A stretch of 8,793 bases of DNA from DATMTS01 sp035564555. GTDB lineage: Bacteria; Actinomycetota; Actinomycetes; Actinomycetales; Microbacteriaceae. The notes beneath the pieces were generated by a model, which was not told the DNA's origin, made no database searches, and was given only the letters and a program-made list of their open reading frames with translations. The DNA lies in assembly GCA_035564555.1 (NCBI GenBank), contig DATMTS010000088.1, forward strand, positions 1 through 8,793. Direction: 5' to 3'. Both the position numbers and the translations under genes were made by a program. Positions 1-6,467 of the stretch are shown one piece after another. Every line of letters starts with the position of its first letter. The stretch's first letter is position 1.

Positions 1-33
1 CTGCTGGCGATCAAGCAGTCGAACTCGTCGTGA
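1..33 (+). CDS. Possible 3' end of an upstream gene (partial)
   Basis: The first eleven codons in frame 1 read LLAIKQSNSS followed by a TGA at 31-33. The HNH gene starts one base after this stop, which is the stop/start spacing seen between coupled genes elsewhere in the window. Ten residues are too few to identify a family, and another frame is also open to the left edge, so this is only a candidate. Confidence 0.25.
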   Translation: MLAIKQSNSS

Positions 34-34
34 C

Positions 35-355
35 ATGCGTGCACCACGACGCACCGCGCCGCGCGTGTACGAAGACCCGCGATATGTGGCGAACCGTGAG
101 CGACTGCGGAAGATCGACGACGTCTGCCACTGGTGCGGACGCACGATCGACATGCGCCTCGCCTACCCGCACCCGGCGTCATGGTCCTGCGACCACATCA
201 TCCCGAAGGCGCACCTGCAACCGGACGACCCGCGCAACTGGCACATCAGCAACCTGTGCGCTGCACACCTGAGGTGCAACCAGGCACGCGGAGACAAGCC
301 GATGAGCCAGGCACCAGCGCAGCGAGGCCGCCGCGTCGCGCCGCTCGCGTGGTGA
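35..355 (+). CDS. HNH endonuclease
   Basis: A 106-residue HNH nuclease of the small, packaging-associated type. Visible motifs: a CxxC zinc pair at C31/C34, the DHIIP motif with the catalytic-type histidine at about H54, an asparagine at N73 in the NLC segment, and a closing HLRCNQARG segment (H78, C81, N82) in which histidine takes the place of the usual first cysteine of the second zinc pair. Established knowledge: HNH proteins encoded beside terminase genes in cos-type phages (HK97 gp74 is the model) work with the terminase in cutting at cos. The location two genes upstream of the large terminase fits that role, but a free-standing homing-type nuclease cannot be excluded. ATG 35 was chosen as start. 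No convincing Shine-Dalgarno is seen and the frame remains open to the window edge, so coupling to the upstream gene, or a more distal start, is possible. Confidence 0.9.
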   Translation: MRAPRRTAPRVYEDPRYVANRERLRKIDDVCHWCGRTIDMRLAYPHPASWSCDHIIPKAHLQPDDPRNWHISNLCAAHLRCNQARGDKPMSQAPAQRGRRVAPLAW

Positions 356-547
356 GGTACGACCACTGTCCGCCCAGTCCGCCAGTGGCACCCCAGGGCC
401 GTCCTCGATGCCGCTCAGAAGGTAGGGGGCGGGGGGTTCTGATCCGCGGAGCCGACCTCTCGTCCGACCCGCCAGTGATTTAAATCGCGCAGACCTGGTT
501 CGAAGTCACGGACATTGTCACGCTCGCGTGGACGGGAGGGCCGATGG
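356..547. other. Non-coding gap between HNH and small terminase; candidate cos/regulatory region
   Basis: No convincing gene is seen in these 192 bases. Contents: a weak inverted repeat CCACTG (363-368) / CAGTGG (383-388) just after the HNH stop; a 9-bp direct repeat CCGCCAGTG at 379-387 and 469-477; a G-rich run at 425-436 (GGGGGCGGGGGG); and a perfect 10-bp palindrome GATTTAAATC at 477-486, which is the most AT-rich spot in a very GC-rich neighbourhood. The direct repeat GTCACG occurs at 505-510 and 517-522. By position (HNH to one side, terminase to the other) this is where cohesive-end sites often lie in cos phages. The AT-rich palindrome could alternatively belong to a promoter or operator, but I see no good -35 partner. 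Function is inference only. Confidence 0.4.
534..540 (+). promoter_or_regulatory. Ribosome binding site for the small terminase
   Basis: GGGAGGG ends seven bases before ATG 548. This decides the start against the upstream in-frame TTG at 515, which has no comparable site and would add eleven residues lying in what looks like non-coding DNA. Confidence 0.75.
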
Positions 548-1042
548 ATGGTCCGCTCATGCGACGCGTGCGGGGGCGCGTTTGACGCGAAATCATCGCG
601 TGCGAAGTACTGTTCGGACCGGTGCCGGAAGCGTTCGCAGCGCGGCGTGAAGTCGTGCGCGGCGTGTCACGGTCCGCTCGACTCGAAGTCGCCGCGTGCG
701 AAGTACTGTTCGGCGCGTTGCCGGCAGCGAGCGAAACGCGGGACGGCCCTGGCGCCGATCGTTCAGATCGTCGCGCCGACGCCCGAGCCTGAGCCCGCGG
801 GAATGGTCGCGGTCACGACCGCGGCGCTCGAGCAGGCAGGGATGCTGGCGAGTCCAGAAGGTCAGCGCGCTCTATTCGTGGCGCGTCGGCTCGAGGCGGC
901 CGGGATGGACACGGGGTCGTCGATCGCGGCGCTTATCCGCGAGCACGCGGCCCAGCTGGATGCGGCGATCGCCAAGGCGAAGATCGTCGCCGACCCGCTC
1001 GATGAGCTGCTCGAGAAGCGGAGGGCGCGGCTTGGTCAGTGA
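548..1042 (+). CDS. Terminase small subunit with tandem zinc-binding motif
   Basis: A 164-residue protein, the probable DNA-recognition subunit of the packaging terminase. The C-terminal half has the look of the actinophage small terminase family: a helical stretch (about residues 88-145, with segments such as ALFVARRLEAAG and SIAALIREHAAQLDAAIAKA) ending in DPLDELLEKRRARLGQ. It directly precedes and overlaps the large terminase gene. The N-terminal 65 residues are unusual: two 32-residue units, each CX2C-X13-CX3C (C5, C8, C22, C26 and C37, C40, C54, C58), both containing RAKYCS followed by RCR and a basic tail. This is read as two zinc-binding fingers, probably DNA-contacting. The linker near 68-83 is Pro/Glu-rich. 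The start is ATG 548, which has a strong GGGAGGG site upstream. The small terminase role is inferred from context and C-terminal pattern; an unrelated zinc-finger DNA-binding protein is the alternative. Confidence 0.75.
   Translation: MVRSCDACGGAFDAKSSRAKYCSDRCRKRSQRGVKSCAACHGPLDSKSPRAKYCSARCRQRAKRGTALAPIVQIVAPTPEPEPAGMVAVTTAALEQAGMLASPEGQRALFVARRLEAAGMDTGSSIAALIREHAAQLDAAIAKAKIVADPLDELLEKRRARLGQ
597..713 (+). repeat. 21-bp direct repeat within the small terminase (597-617 and 693-713)
   Basis: The 21 bases at 597-617 recur without mismatch at 693-713, exactly 96 bases (32 codons) apart and in the same reading frame. They encode the RAKYCS part of each zinc motif. Identity at the nucleotide level, including silent positions, within two otherwise diverged motif copies points to intragenic duplication or gene conversion rather than convergent evolution. 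Confidence 0.8.
1020..1025 (+). promoter_or_regulatory. Ribosome binding site for the large terminase (TTG start)
   Basis: GGAGGG lies inside the last codons of the small terminase gene and ends six bases before TTG 1032. It supports a non-ATG start and an 11-base overlap of the two terminase genes. Confidence 0.6.
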
Positions 1043-2438
1043 GGGCAATCAGACGCCCCGCTACGAGTTCGCACCCGATGAATCGTCGAACGCGGCCGAC
1101 GAGGCCGTCGATCTGATGGCCCAGGTCGGCAAGCCGATGTACCCGTGGCAGGCGCGGAGCCTGCAGCTTATGCTCGGATGCCGGCGCGACGGTCTGTGGG
1201 CGGCGTTCGAATTCGGCCTGATCGTGGCCAGGCAGAACGGCAAGGGTGGCGTGCTCGAGGGCCGCGAGCTCGCAGGGCTGTTCCTGTTCGGTGAGCGCCG
1301 CATCATCCACTCGGCGCACGAGGCGGATACGGCGGCCGAGGCGTTCGAGCGCATGCGCGAGATCATCGACGGCACATCGTGGCTGTCGAAGCGCGTCAAG
1401 AAGATGAACTCGGCGCCGGGCAAGCAGCGCATCGAGCTGATGAACGGCCAGAAGCTCTCCTACCGGACCCGCACGGCATCCGGCGGCCGCGGCTTCTCCG
1501 CGCCGGTGGTGATCCTGGACGAAGCACAGGCGCTGAAGGCTCGGCAGCTCGCGGCGATCATGCCGGTCGTGTCGAAGCAGCCGAACCCGCAGCTGATCTA
1601 CGCAGGGACGGTCGACGACGGGGCCGCGGTGCTGCGAGGTGTTGTCGAGCGCGGCCGGGGCAAGGTCGGCACGCGTCTCGGCTACGCGGAATGGTCGTCG
1701 GATCCCGAATCGGACCCCGCCGACCGCGCATCGTGGCTCGACGCGAACCCGTCATCGGGGCTCGACGGCGGCCTGACGCTCGAGTACATCCAGGCGGAGT
1801 ACGACGCGTTCATGTCGGCCGGAGCGCTCGCGCAGTTCAACCAGGAACGCCGGTCGATCTGGCCGGAGGCGGGCGCGCTCGGAACCCTGATCGGGGTCGC
1901 CGAGTGGGAAGCCGGGATGGCGAACATCGTCCTGCCGAAGCCCGAGGAGCCGCTCGCGGTCGGTGTCGCGGTGACCCCGGACCGGAAGTGGGCATCGGTC
2001 GGCTTCGCGTGGAAGGTCGACGGGAAGATCCGGCTCGACCTGGCCTCGCACCAGGAGGGCACCGACTGGGTGATCCCGTTCCTGACCGAGATCGCGTCTC
2101 GTCGGAAGATCGTCACCGTCGCGGTGGACCAGATGGGCCCGGCCGGCACGCTGCTGGTCGCGATGGGCGCGGCACGGCTCCCGGTGACGGCGGCGAACAC
2201 GGCGGCGTACAAGACGGCCGTGGCGGAGTTCGTCGACGGCGTTCGTCAGGGCCGCATCCAGCATCGCGGACAGCCGGAGCTCACCGTCGCGGTGAACGGG
2301 GCACGCGAGCACAAGCTGCGCGACGGGTTCGTGTACGCGCGACGCGATTCGGTGGTCAGTCCGCTCGAGGCTGTGACGCTCGCCGCGTGGGCCCTCACGC
2401 AATCCGCCCCATCCGAACCGTCGATCGTCTTCCTGTGA
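1032..2438 (+). CDS. Terminase large subunit (ATPase/nuclease)
   Basis: A 468-residue DNA-packaging motor and genome-cutting nuclease. The N-terminal ATPase has a Walker A-like ARQNGKGG at residues 66-73. This is the variant with Gly after the Lys instead of Thr/Ser, seen in many actinophage large terminases. A SAHE segment follows, then a Walker B plus catalytic glutamate in VVILDEAQ at 159-166 (D163, E164). The C-terminal RNase H-like nuclease shows three acidic positions that fit a metal-binding triad: D317 in VTPDRKW, D366 in VAVDQMGPAG and, less surely, D431 in LRDGF. The upstream open frame back to 696 runs through the small terminase and is not part of this protein. TTG 1032 is the last plausible start before homology-like sequence begins and has a good ribosome site. 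The protein ends in an SPLEAVTLAAWAL helix typical of the family. Length is at the short end of the usual range, but all expected motifs are present. Confidence 0.93.
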   Translation: MVSEGNQTPRYEFAPDESSNAADEAVDLMAQVGKPMYPWQARSLQLMLGCRRDGLWAAFEFGLIVARQNGKGGVLEGRELAGLFLFGERRIIHSAHEADTAAEAFERMREIIDGTSWLSKRVKKMNSAPGKQRIELMNGQKLSYRTRTASGGRGFSAPVVILDEAQALKARQLAAIMPVVSKQPNPQLIYAGTVDDGAAVLRGVVERGRGKVGTRLGYAEWSSDPESDPADRASWLDANPSSGLDGGLTLEYIQAEYDAFMSAGALAQFNQERRSIWPEAGALGTLIGVAEWEAGMANIVLPKPEEPLAVGVAVTPDRKWASVGFAWKVDGKIRLDLASHQEGTDWVIPFLTEIASRRKIVTVAVDQMGPAGTLLVAMGAARLPVTAANTAAYKTAVAEFVDGVRQGRIQHRGQPELTVAVNGAREHKLRDGFVYARRDSVVSPLEAVTLAAWALTQSAPSEPSIVFL

Positions 2439-2443
2439 GGGGG
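2438..2443 (+). promoter_or_regulatory. Ribosome binding site for the small membrane protein
   Basis: AGGGGG overlaps the last base of the large terminase stop codon and ends five bases before GTG 2449. It favours that GTG over the in-frame GTG at 2443, which lies within the purine run. Confidence 0.5.
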
Positions 2444-2448
2444 TGGCC

Positions 2449-2607
2449 GTGCGCTGGTCGTGGATCTCTCTCGTCCTCCTCATCCTGTCGGCGGTAGGTC
2501 TCGGCGCCGGCGTCGGCTGGTGGGTCCATCCGGGCGCCGGCATCGCTGTGGGCTCGATCATGGTCGGCCTCATCGCTCTGTTCTATGACGACGGGAAGGG
2601 CCGATGA
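2449..2607 (+). CDS. Small two-helix membrane protein
   Basis: A 52-residue reading frame filling the space between the large terminase and the portal. Two hydrophobic segments are visible: about residues 5-23 (SWISLVLLILSAVGLGAGVG style) and 29-46 (GAGIAVGSIMVGLIALFY). They are joined by a short WWVHP turn, and the protein ends in a charged tail, DDGKGR. Both helices are rich in Gly/Ala/Val/Ile/Leu, and there is no signal-peptide cleavage motif. The stop codon TGA overlaps the portal start in ATGA, so translation of the portal is probably coupled to it. The frame has a GTG start with a purine-rich site in front. No function can be assigned. Its position among packaging genes suggests an accessory late gene, possibly acting at the membrane, but a holin-like role would be speculation. 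It is supported by position, ribosome site, overlap and composition, not by family recognition. Confidence 0.7.
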   Translation: MRWSWISLVLLILSAVGLGAGVGWWVHPGAGIAVGSIMVGLIALFYDDGKGR

Positions 2608-3899
2608 GACTGATCGACAGGCTGCGCGGGGTGATCGTCCCGTACCCGACGGACCCGAACTTCACCGGCGCAGGGAACAACAAGCTCCTGCAGACCTACT
2701 TCCAGAACGGCAACTACGGCGGCGAGGGCATCGGGAACGACTTCGCCGGATATGCGTCGGTCGGCTACCAGGGCAACGGTCCGATCTTCTCGGTGCTGAA
2801 CGCGCGAGCTCGACTGTTCAGCGAGGCGACGTTCAAGTACCGCGACCAGGCGACGAAGGCGCTGTTCGGCGACCAGTCGCTGCTGCTGCTTGAGAACCCA
2901 TGGCCCGGTGGTTCGACGTCCGAGCTGCTGGTGCGGATGATCCAGGATGCCGACCTCGCCGGCAACGCATTCATCCACAGCCTCAACGGCGGCGAGAGGC
3001 TCGAGCGCCTGCGTCCCGACTGGGTGAAGATCCTGTCGAAGCAGAACATCGACGAGATGACGGGCCATGTGTACCGCGAGGTCGTCGGCTACGCGTACAC
3101 CGACAGCGGCCAGGGCAACCCGGTGTTCCTGCCCGTGGATGAGGTGGCGCACTGGTCGCCGATCCCGGACCCGCTGGCGCCGTGGCGTGGGATGTCGTGG
3201 CTCACTCCGGTGGTGCGCGAGATCAACGCCGACCTGGCGATGTCGACGCACAAGCAGAAGTTCTTCGACAACGCGGCAACACCGAACATGGTCGTCAAGT
3301 ACCCGCAGAAGATCGACGGTGACTGGCTGAAGAAGCTCAGCGACCAGCTCGAGGCGAAATTCGGCGGGGTCGAGAACGCGCACAAGACGATGCTGATCGA
3401 CGAGGGCGCAGACGTGACGCTCGTCGGCCAGAAGTTCACCGACATGACCTTCACCGACTTGGTGAACGCCGGTGAGGTGCGGATCGCGTCTGCGGCCGGC
3501 GTGCCGCCGATCGTGGCGGGCCTGCAGGGCGGCTTGGACGCGTCGACGATGGCGAACTACGCCGCCGCGTACCGCAACTTCGCCGACTCGACGATGCATC
3601 CGCTGTGGCGTGGCGCGTGCGCGGCGCTCGGGAAGTTCGTCACGCCGCGTGTCGGTGCCGAGTTGTGGTTCGACACCCGCGACATTCCGGCGCTGCGGGA
3701 CGCGGAAATGGACCGGCAGAAGGGCAATGCCCAGATGTCGATCGCCGTGATGAACCTCGTCAATGCCGGATATGACCCCGAGACCGTCGTCTCAGCCGTC
3801 GTGAGCGGCGACATGACGCTCCTGAAGCACACCGGGCTGGTCTCGGTGCAGCTGCTCCCCGCCGGCGAAACGCCCGACACTACCGGAGGCACACCGTGA
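2604..3899 (+). CDS. Portal protein (HK97-like)
   Basis: A 431-residue portal, the ring at the unique capsid vertex through which DNA enters and to which the neck attaches. Features typical of the HK97-type portal family: an N-terminal stretch with an IFSVLNARARLFSEATFKY segment, NPWPGGSTSELL at about residues 98-109, a D-A-DLAGNAFIH core segment, VDEVAHWSPIPDP, a PWRGMSWLTPVVREI helix, FFDNAATPNMVV at about 220-231, and a C-terminal GVPPIVAGLQGG / STMANYAAAYRNF segment from about residue 299. Length fits the family. Start ATG 2604 overlaps the preceding stop, and a GGGAAGGG purine run lies just upstream, unusually close. The gene ends with the GTGA overlap that begins the protease gene. Confidence 0.95.
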   Translation: MRLIDRLRGVIVPYPTDPNFTGAGNNKLLQTYFQNGNYGGEGIGNDFAGYASVGYQGNGPIFSVLNARARLFSEATFKYRDQATKALFGDQSLLLLENPWPGGSTSELLVRMIQDADLAGNAFIHSLNGGERLERLRPDWVKILSKQNIDEMTGHVYREVVGYAYTDSGQGNPVFLPVDEVAHWSPIPDPLAPWRGMSWLTPVVREINADLAMSTHKQKFFDNAATPNMVVKYPQKIDGDWLKKLSDQLEAKFGGVENAHKTMLIDEGADVTLVGQKFTDMTFTDLVNAGEVRIASAAGVPPIVAGLQGGLDASTMANYAAAYRNFADSTMHPLWRGACAALGKFVTPRVGAELWFDTRDIPALRDAEMDRQKGNAQMSIAVMNLVNAGYDPETVVSAVVSGDMTLLKHTGLVSVQLLPAGETPDTTGGTP

Positions 3900-4825
3900 A
3901 CGAATTCACGCGATCCTTCCCGCTCGAGGATATCCAGATCCGTGCGGGCGGCGACGGCCGCACCGTCGAGGCGTATGCGGCCGTGTTCGGCCAGGAGGTC
4001 CCGATCTCCGACGCCGACGGCCGCTATATGGAGCGCGTCGATCCGGCCGCGTTCAACAAGACCCTGGCCGACAAGGGCACCCGGTTCTCGGTGCTCTACA
4101 ACCACGGCATGACGATCTACGGCACGCCGTCGGATGCGGGGACGATGCCGATCGGGACGCCGCTCGAGGTGCGCGCCGACGGCCGCGGCCTCCTGACGGT
4201 GACCAGGTACAACAAGACGCCGCTGGGTGAGGCGACGCTCGAGGCGATCAAGGACGGGTCGCTGCGGTCGCAGTCCTTCGCGGGTTCGTTCGTCCGCTCT
4301 GACAAGGTGAAGCCGCGCGGCGGGTTCCGCGCGGACGCGAACGGTGTGCTTCCGACGGTGACGCGTCAGGAGATCAACCTGCGCGAGTACGGCCCCACGC
4401 CGTTCCCGGCCTATTCGGAGGCGGCGATCGTGGGCGTGCGCGCCGCGGCGACGCTGTCGGACACCGACTCGCTGCTGCTCGCGCTCATCCTCGAGAACCT
4501 CGCCGAAGGCGACCGGGCACTCGACCCGATCGTCGACGCCCTGTCGAAGACGGATGCCGCGCTCGACCAGGCGCAGCTGGTCATCTCCCAGATTCTCGGC
4601 GTGCCGAACCCGGACGACGTGGACGCTGACGCGCCCGAACGCTCCGTGTTCCTGTCCCGCCTCGAAGCCATCGCCACGCGTCTCGCGACCGCGCCGGCGA
4701 GATCCGCCACACCTTCCGGTGCCGGCGCCGACGAGCCGCCCTCGGGGCACTCGGGTCGGTTGTCCCTGTCCCAGCGGACGAGGCAGATCCTCGCCGCAAC
4801 CAGCCTGGAAGGCAACCAGAAATGA
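3896..4825 (+). CDS. HK97-family prohead protease with long C-terminal extension
   Basis: A 309-residue capsid maturation serine protease. The protease domain spans about residues 1-187: RTVEAYAAVFG near 22-32, ERVDPAAFNKTL at 46-57, then LYNHG with the likely catalytic histidine H70, and DGSLRSQSFAGSF at 120-132, where S127 aligns best with the family's catalytic serine. It closes with LREYGPTPFPAYSEAAIVGVRAA. The remaining ~120 residues are outside the minimal protease. They are Ala/Asp/Leu-rich and probably helical (LALILENLAEGDRALDPIV, SKTDAALDQAQLVISQILG), then low-complexity Pro/Ser/Ala around 260-290, ending in a basic-plus-hydrophobic segment. In HK97-type phages without a separate scaffold gene, such extensions or the capsid N-terminus supply scaffolding, and none is seen here as a separate gene. 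GTG 3896 overlaps the portal stop; ATGA couples it to the capsid gene. Confidence 0.93.
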   Translation: MNEFTRSFPLEDIQIRAGGDGRTVEAYAAVFGQEVPISDADGRYMERVDPAAFNKTLADKGTRFSVLYNHGMTIYGTPSDAGTMPIGTPLEVRADGRGLLTVTRYNKTPLGEATLEAIKDGSLRSQSFAGSFVRSDKVKPRGGFRADANGVLPTVTRQEINLREYGPTPFPAYSEAAIVGVRAAATLSDTDSLLLALILENLAEGDRALDPIVDALSKTDAALDQAQLVISQILGVPNPDDVDADAPERSVFLSRLEAIATRLATAPARSATPSGAGADEPPSGHSGRLSLSQRTRQILAATSLEGNQK

Positions 4826-6246
4826 AGCGACTCAACGAGGTGCTGACGCGCATGGGCGCGATCCGCACCGAACTTCTGAGCCTGGCCGAGATCGAGGAGC
4901 CCACCGACGAGCAGTCGGCGCGCTTCGTCGAGCTCGAGACCGAGTTCGACACCCTCGAGGCCGAGCGCGCGCCGCTCGCCGCCCGTGCCGAGAAGATCGA
5001 GGCCGTTCGTTCGGCCGCGCTCGACCCGGCCAACGTGCACCCGGTCGGCCCGGAGGTAATCGTGCGCACACAGCGCGACCCCTTCGATTCGCTGGGCGCC
5101 GTGCGCACCCGGTCGATGGAGTTCGACGACATGCAGGGCCGCGCGTTCGACGCGGTCGAGGCGTGGGCCAAGGGCAGCGCGCGGCACCAGCTGTCGCACG
5201 ACGCCGCCGAGAAGGTCACTCGCCTGATCGAGGCGGACGAGAACAAGGGGGACGACGGCGGCATCTCGCGCCACCTGCTCATCGCCGGCTCGGACGAGTA
5301 CCACCGCGCGTTCAAGAGCATCATCAAGAACCAGGGTGAGATCAACGCTCTCGACCCGGAGGACCAGTCGGCCGTGCGTGCCGCGCTGTCTCTGACGGGC
5401 GCGAACGGTGGCTACCTCATCCCGGTCACCCTCGACCCGACCATCATCCTGACGAACTCGGGTTCGGCGAACCCGTACCGCCGGATCTCGCGGATCAAGA
5501 CGATCACGACCAACTTCTGGGAGGGCGTGACGTCGGCGGGTGTCAATGCGGCGTGGATCGGTGAGGGCGGCGTTGTCGGCGACAACACCCCGACCTTCGG
5601 GGAGCCGGTCATCACCCCAGACAAGGCCTCGGCCTGGGTCTTCGGCTCGTACGAAGTCCTCTCGGACTCGGACTTCGCCCAGCAGTTCCCCGCACTCCTC
5701 ACGGACGCGAAGGACCGCCTCGAGGAGAACGCGTTCGCCGTGGGTGCCGGGACGGGCGGTGTCCCGAAGGGCATCACCATCGCGGCCACCACGACCGTCA
5801 CCACCGCGGCTGTGGCGACGTACGCGATCGCGGACATCTACGCGCTGCAGGCGGCGATCCCGCCCCGTTGGCGCCGGAACGGGAAGTCGCTGAACGTCGT
5901 GATGAACGTCGGCATCATCGACAAGACCCGCCAGTTCGACACCGCGGGCGGCGCGTCGTACTGGACCAACCTGGGCCAGGGCCAGCCGGAGACGGTGATC
6001 GGCATGCCGATCGAGGAGTCCTCGTCCATGGTCGCGACCACGACCACCGGCTCGAAGATCGCCGTCGCCGGCGACTTCGACCAGTTCGCGATCGTCGACC
6101 GCGTCGGCATGACGGTGATGTACGAGCCGATGGTGAAGGACTCCGCCACCGCGCGCCCGACCGGTCAGGCCGGCTGGTTCGCGTACTGGCGCGTCGGTTC
6201 CGACGCCCTGGTGCCCGCCGCATTCCGGACGCTCGTCGTCCAGTGA
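4822..6246 (+). CDS. Major capsid protein (HK97 fold) with N-terminal delta domain
   Basis: A 474-residue shell protein. The first ~75 residues form a charged, coiled-coil-like helix pair (RTELLSLAEIEEPTDEQSAR, VELETEFDTLEAERAPLAAR), the typical delta/scaffolding domain that the prohead protease of this family removes. A helical, charged linker runs to about residue 190. The shell fold then begins at GANGGYLIP (193-201). Family landmarks follow: NPYRRISRI at 217-225, AAWIGEGG, FGEPVITPDKASAWVFGSYEVL (E-loop to spine-helix region), a long helix DAKDRLEENAFAVGAGTGGVPKG, and a C-terminal VGMTVMYEPMVKDSA / GWFAYWRVGSDALVPAAFRTL. The cleavage site cannot be read from the sequence. ATG 4822 is preceded by a GGAAGG run and overlaps the protease stop. 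A strong hairpin follows the stop codon. Confidence 0.95.
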   Translation: MKRLNEVLTRMGAIRTELLSLAEIEEPTDEQSARFVELETEFDTLEAERAPLAARAEKIEAVRSAALDPANVHPVGPEVIVRTQRDPFDSLGAVRTRSMEFDDMQGRAFDAVEAWAKGSARHQLSHDAAEKVTRLIEADENKGDDGGISRHLLIAGSDEYHRAFKSIIKNQGEINALDPEDQSAVRAALSLTGANGGYLIPVTLDPTIILTNSGSANPYRRISRIKTITTNFWEGVTSAGVNAAWIGEGGVVGDNTPTFGEPVITPDKASAWVFGSYEVLSDSDFAQQFPALLTDAKDRLEENAFAVGAGTGGVPKGITIAATTTVTTAAVATYAIADIYALQAAIPPRWRRNGKSLNVVMNVGIIDKTRQFDTAGGASYWTNLGQGQPETVIGMPIEESSSMVATTTTGSKIAVAGDFDQFAIVDRVGMTVMYEPMVKDSATARPTGQAGWFAYWRVGSDALVPAAFRTLVVQ

Positions 6247-6253
6247 GTCACCC

Positions 6254-6281
6254 GGAGGGGCGGTCGCAAGGCCGCCCCTCC
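6254..6281 (+). terminator. Strong hairpin after the capsid gene (terminator or mRNA 3' stabiliser)
   Basis: The left arm GGAGGGGCGGTC (6254-6265) pairs with GGCCGCCCCTCC (6270-6281): 12 consecutive pairs with a single G-U wobble, closed by a GCAA tetraloop of the stable GNRA class. It begins seven bases after the capsid stop and ends ten bases before the next gene's AAGGAG. There is no run of T after the stem, so a full intrinsic terminator is doubtful. Partial termination or protection of the capsid message from 3' decay is more likely, since genes continue on the same strand. Confidence 0.75.
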
Positions 6282-6302
6282 ACAGGCCCCCAAGGAGAAA
6301 TC

Positions 6303-6452
6303 ATGCAGCAGGCAAACCAGCCGTTCCACTACACCTCCGCCGACGGAGTGAATCACTTCGTCGCGAAGGGCGACGTCGTCGGCGACAAGGACCCGGTCGT
6401 CAAGGGTCGCGAGGCCCTGTTCACGCAGGTGCCGAACCTCGACAAGAAGTAA
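6303..6452 (+). CDS. Small post-capsid protein of unknown function
   Basis: A 49-residue protein starting at ATG 6303 with a good AAGGAG site (6292-6297). It begins MQQANQPFHYTSADGVNHFV, followed by AKGDVVGDKDPVVKGREALF and a basic end, PNLDKK. Small proteins with an FVAKGDVV / DPVVKGRE core are common directly after capsid genes in actinophages and are usually left as hypothetical. A head decoration or capsid-neck accessory role is possible from position but not shown. It has no membrane segment or signal peptide. A similar short hydrophobic-GDV pattern occurs in the protein at 7805-8125. Confidence 0.8.
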   Translation: MQQANQPFHYTSADGVNHFVAKGDVVGDKDPVVKGREALFTQVPNLDKK

Positions 6453-6467
6453 CCCGGGAGGCCGCAG

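Noticed and set aside
425..436. G-quadruplex in the G-rich run
   Set aside because: Only two long G tracts are present close together. Four suitably spaced tracts were not found.
481..525. tRNA-like T-loop GGTTCGAA
   Set aside because: The flanking bases do not form a five-pair T stem, and no acceptor, D or anticodon arms could be folded around it.
515..547. TTG 515 as the start of the small terminase
   Set aside because: No ribosome site in front and eleven Arg-rich residues of no recognisable type. ATG 548 has GGGAGGG at ideal spacing.
696..1031. Upstream extension of the large terminase frame to 696, giving a 580-residue protein
   Set aside because: The extension runs through the small terminase gene in another frame, is Arg/Ser-rich shadow sequence, and lacks terminase motifs. 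The TTG at 1032 has a proper ribosome site.
1379..2497. Alternate + strand frame inside the large terminase
   Set aside because: Arg/Gly-rich frame-shifted translation of the terminase. Walker B and nuclease motifs are all in the other frame.
2583..3599. Long minus-strand open frame opposite the portal gene
   Set aside because: Arg/Val/His-rich composition typical of an antisense shadow in GC-rich DNA. The + strand frame is a clear portal protein.
3557..4750. Long minus-strand open frame opposite the protease gene
   Set aside because: Same shadow composition, no motif, and it crosses the boundary of two well-supported + strand genes.
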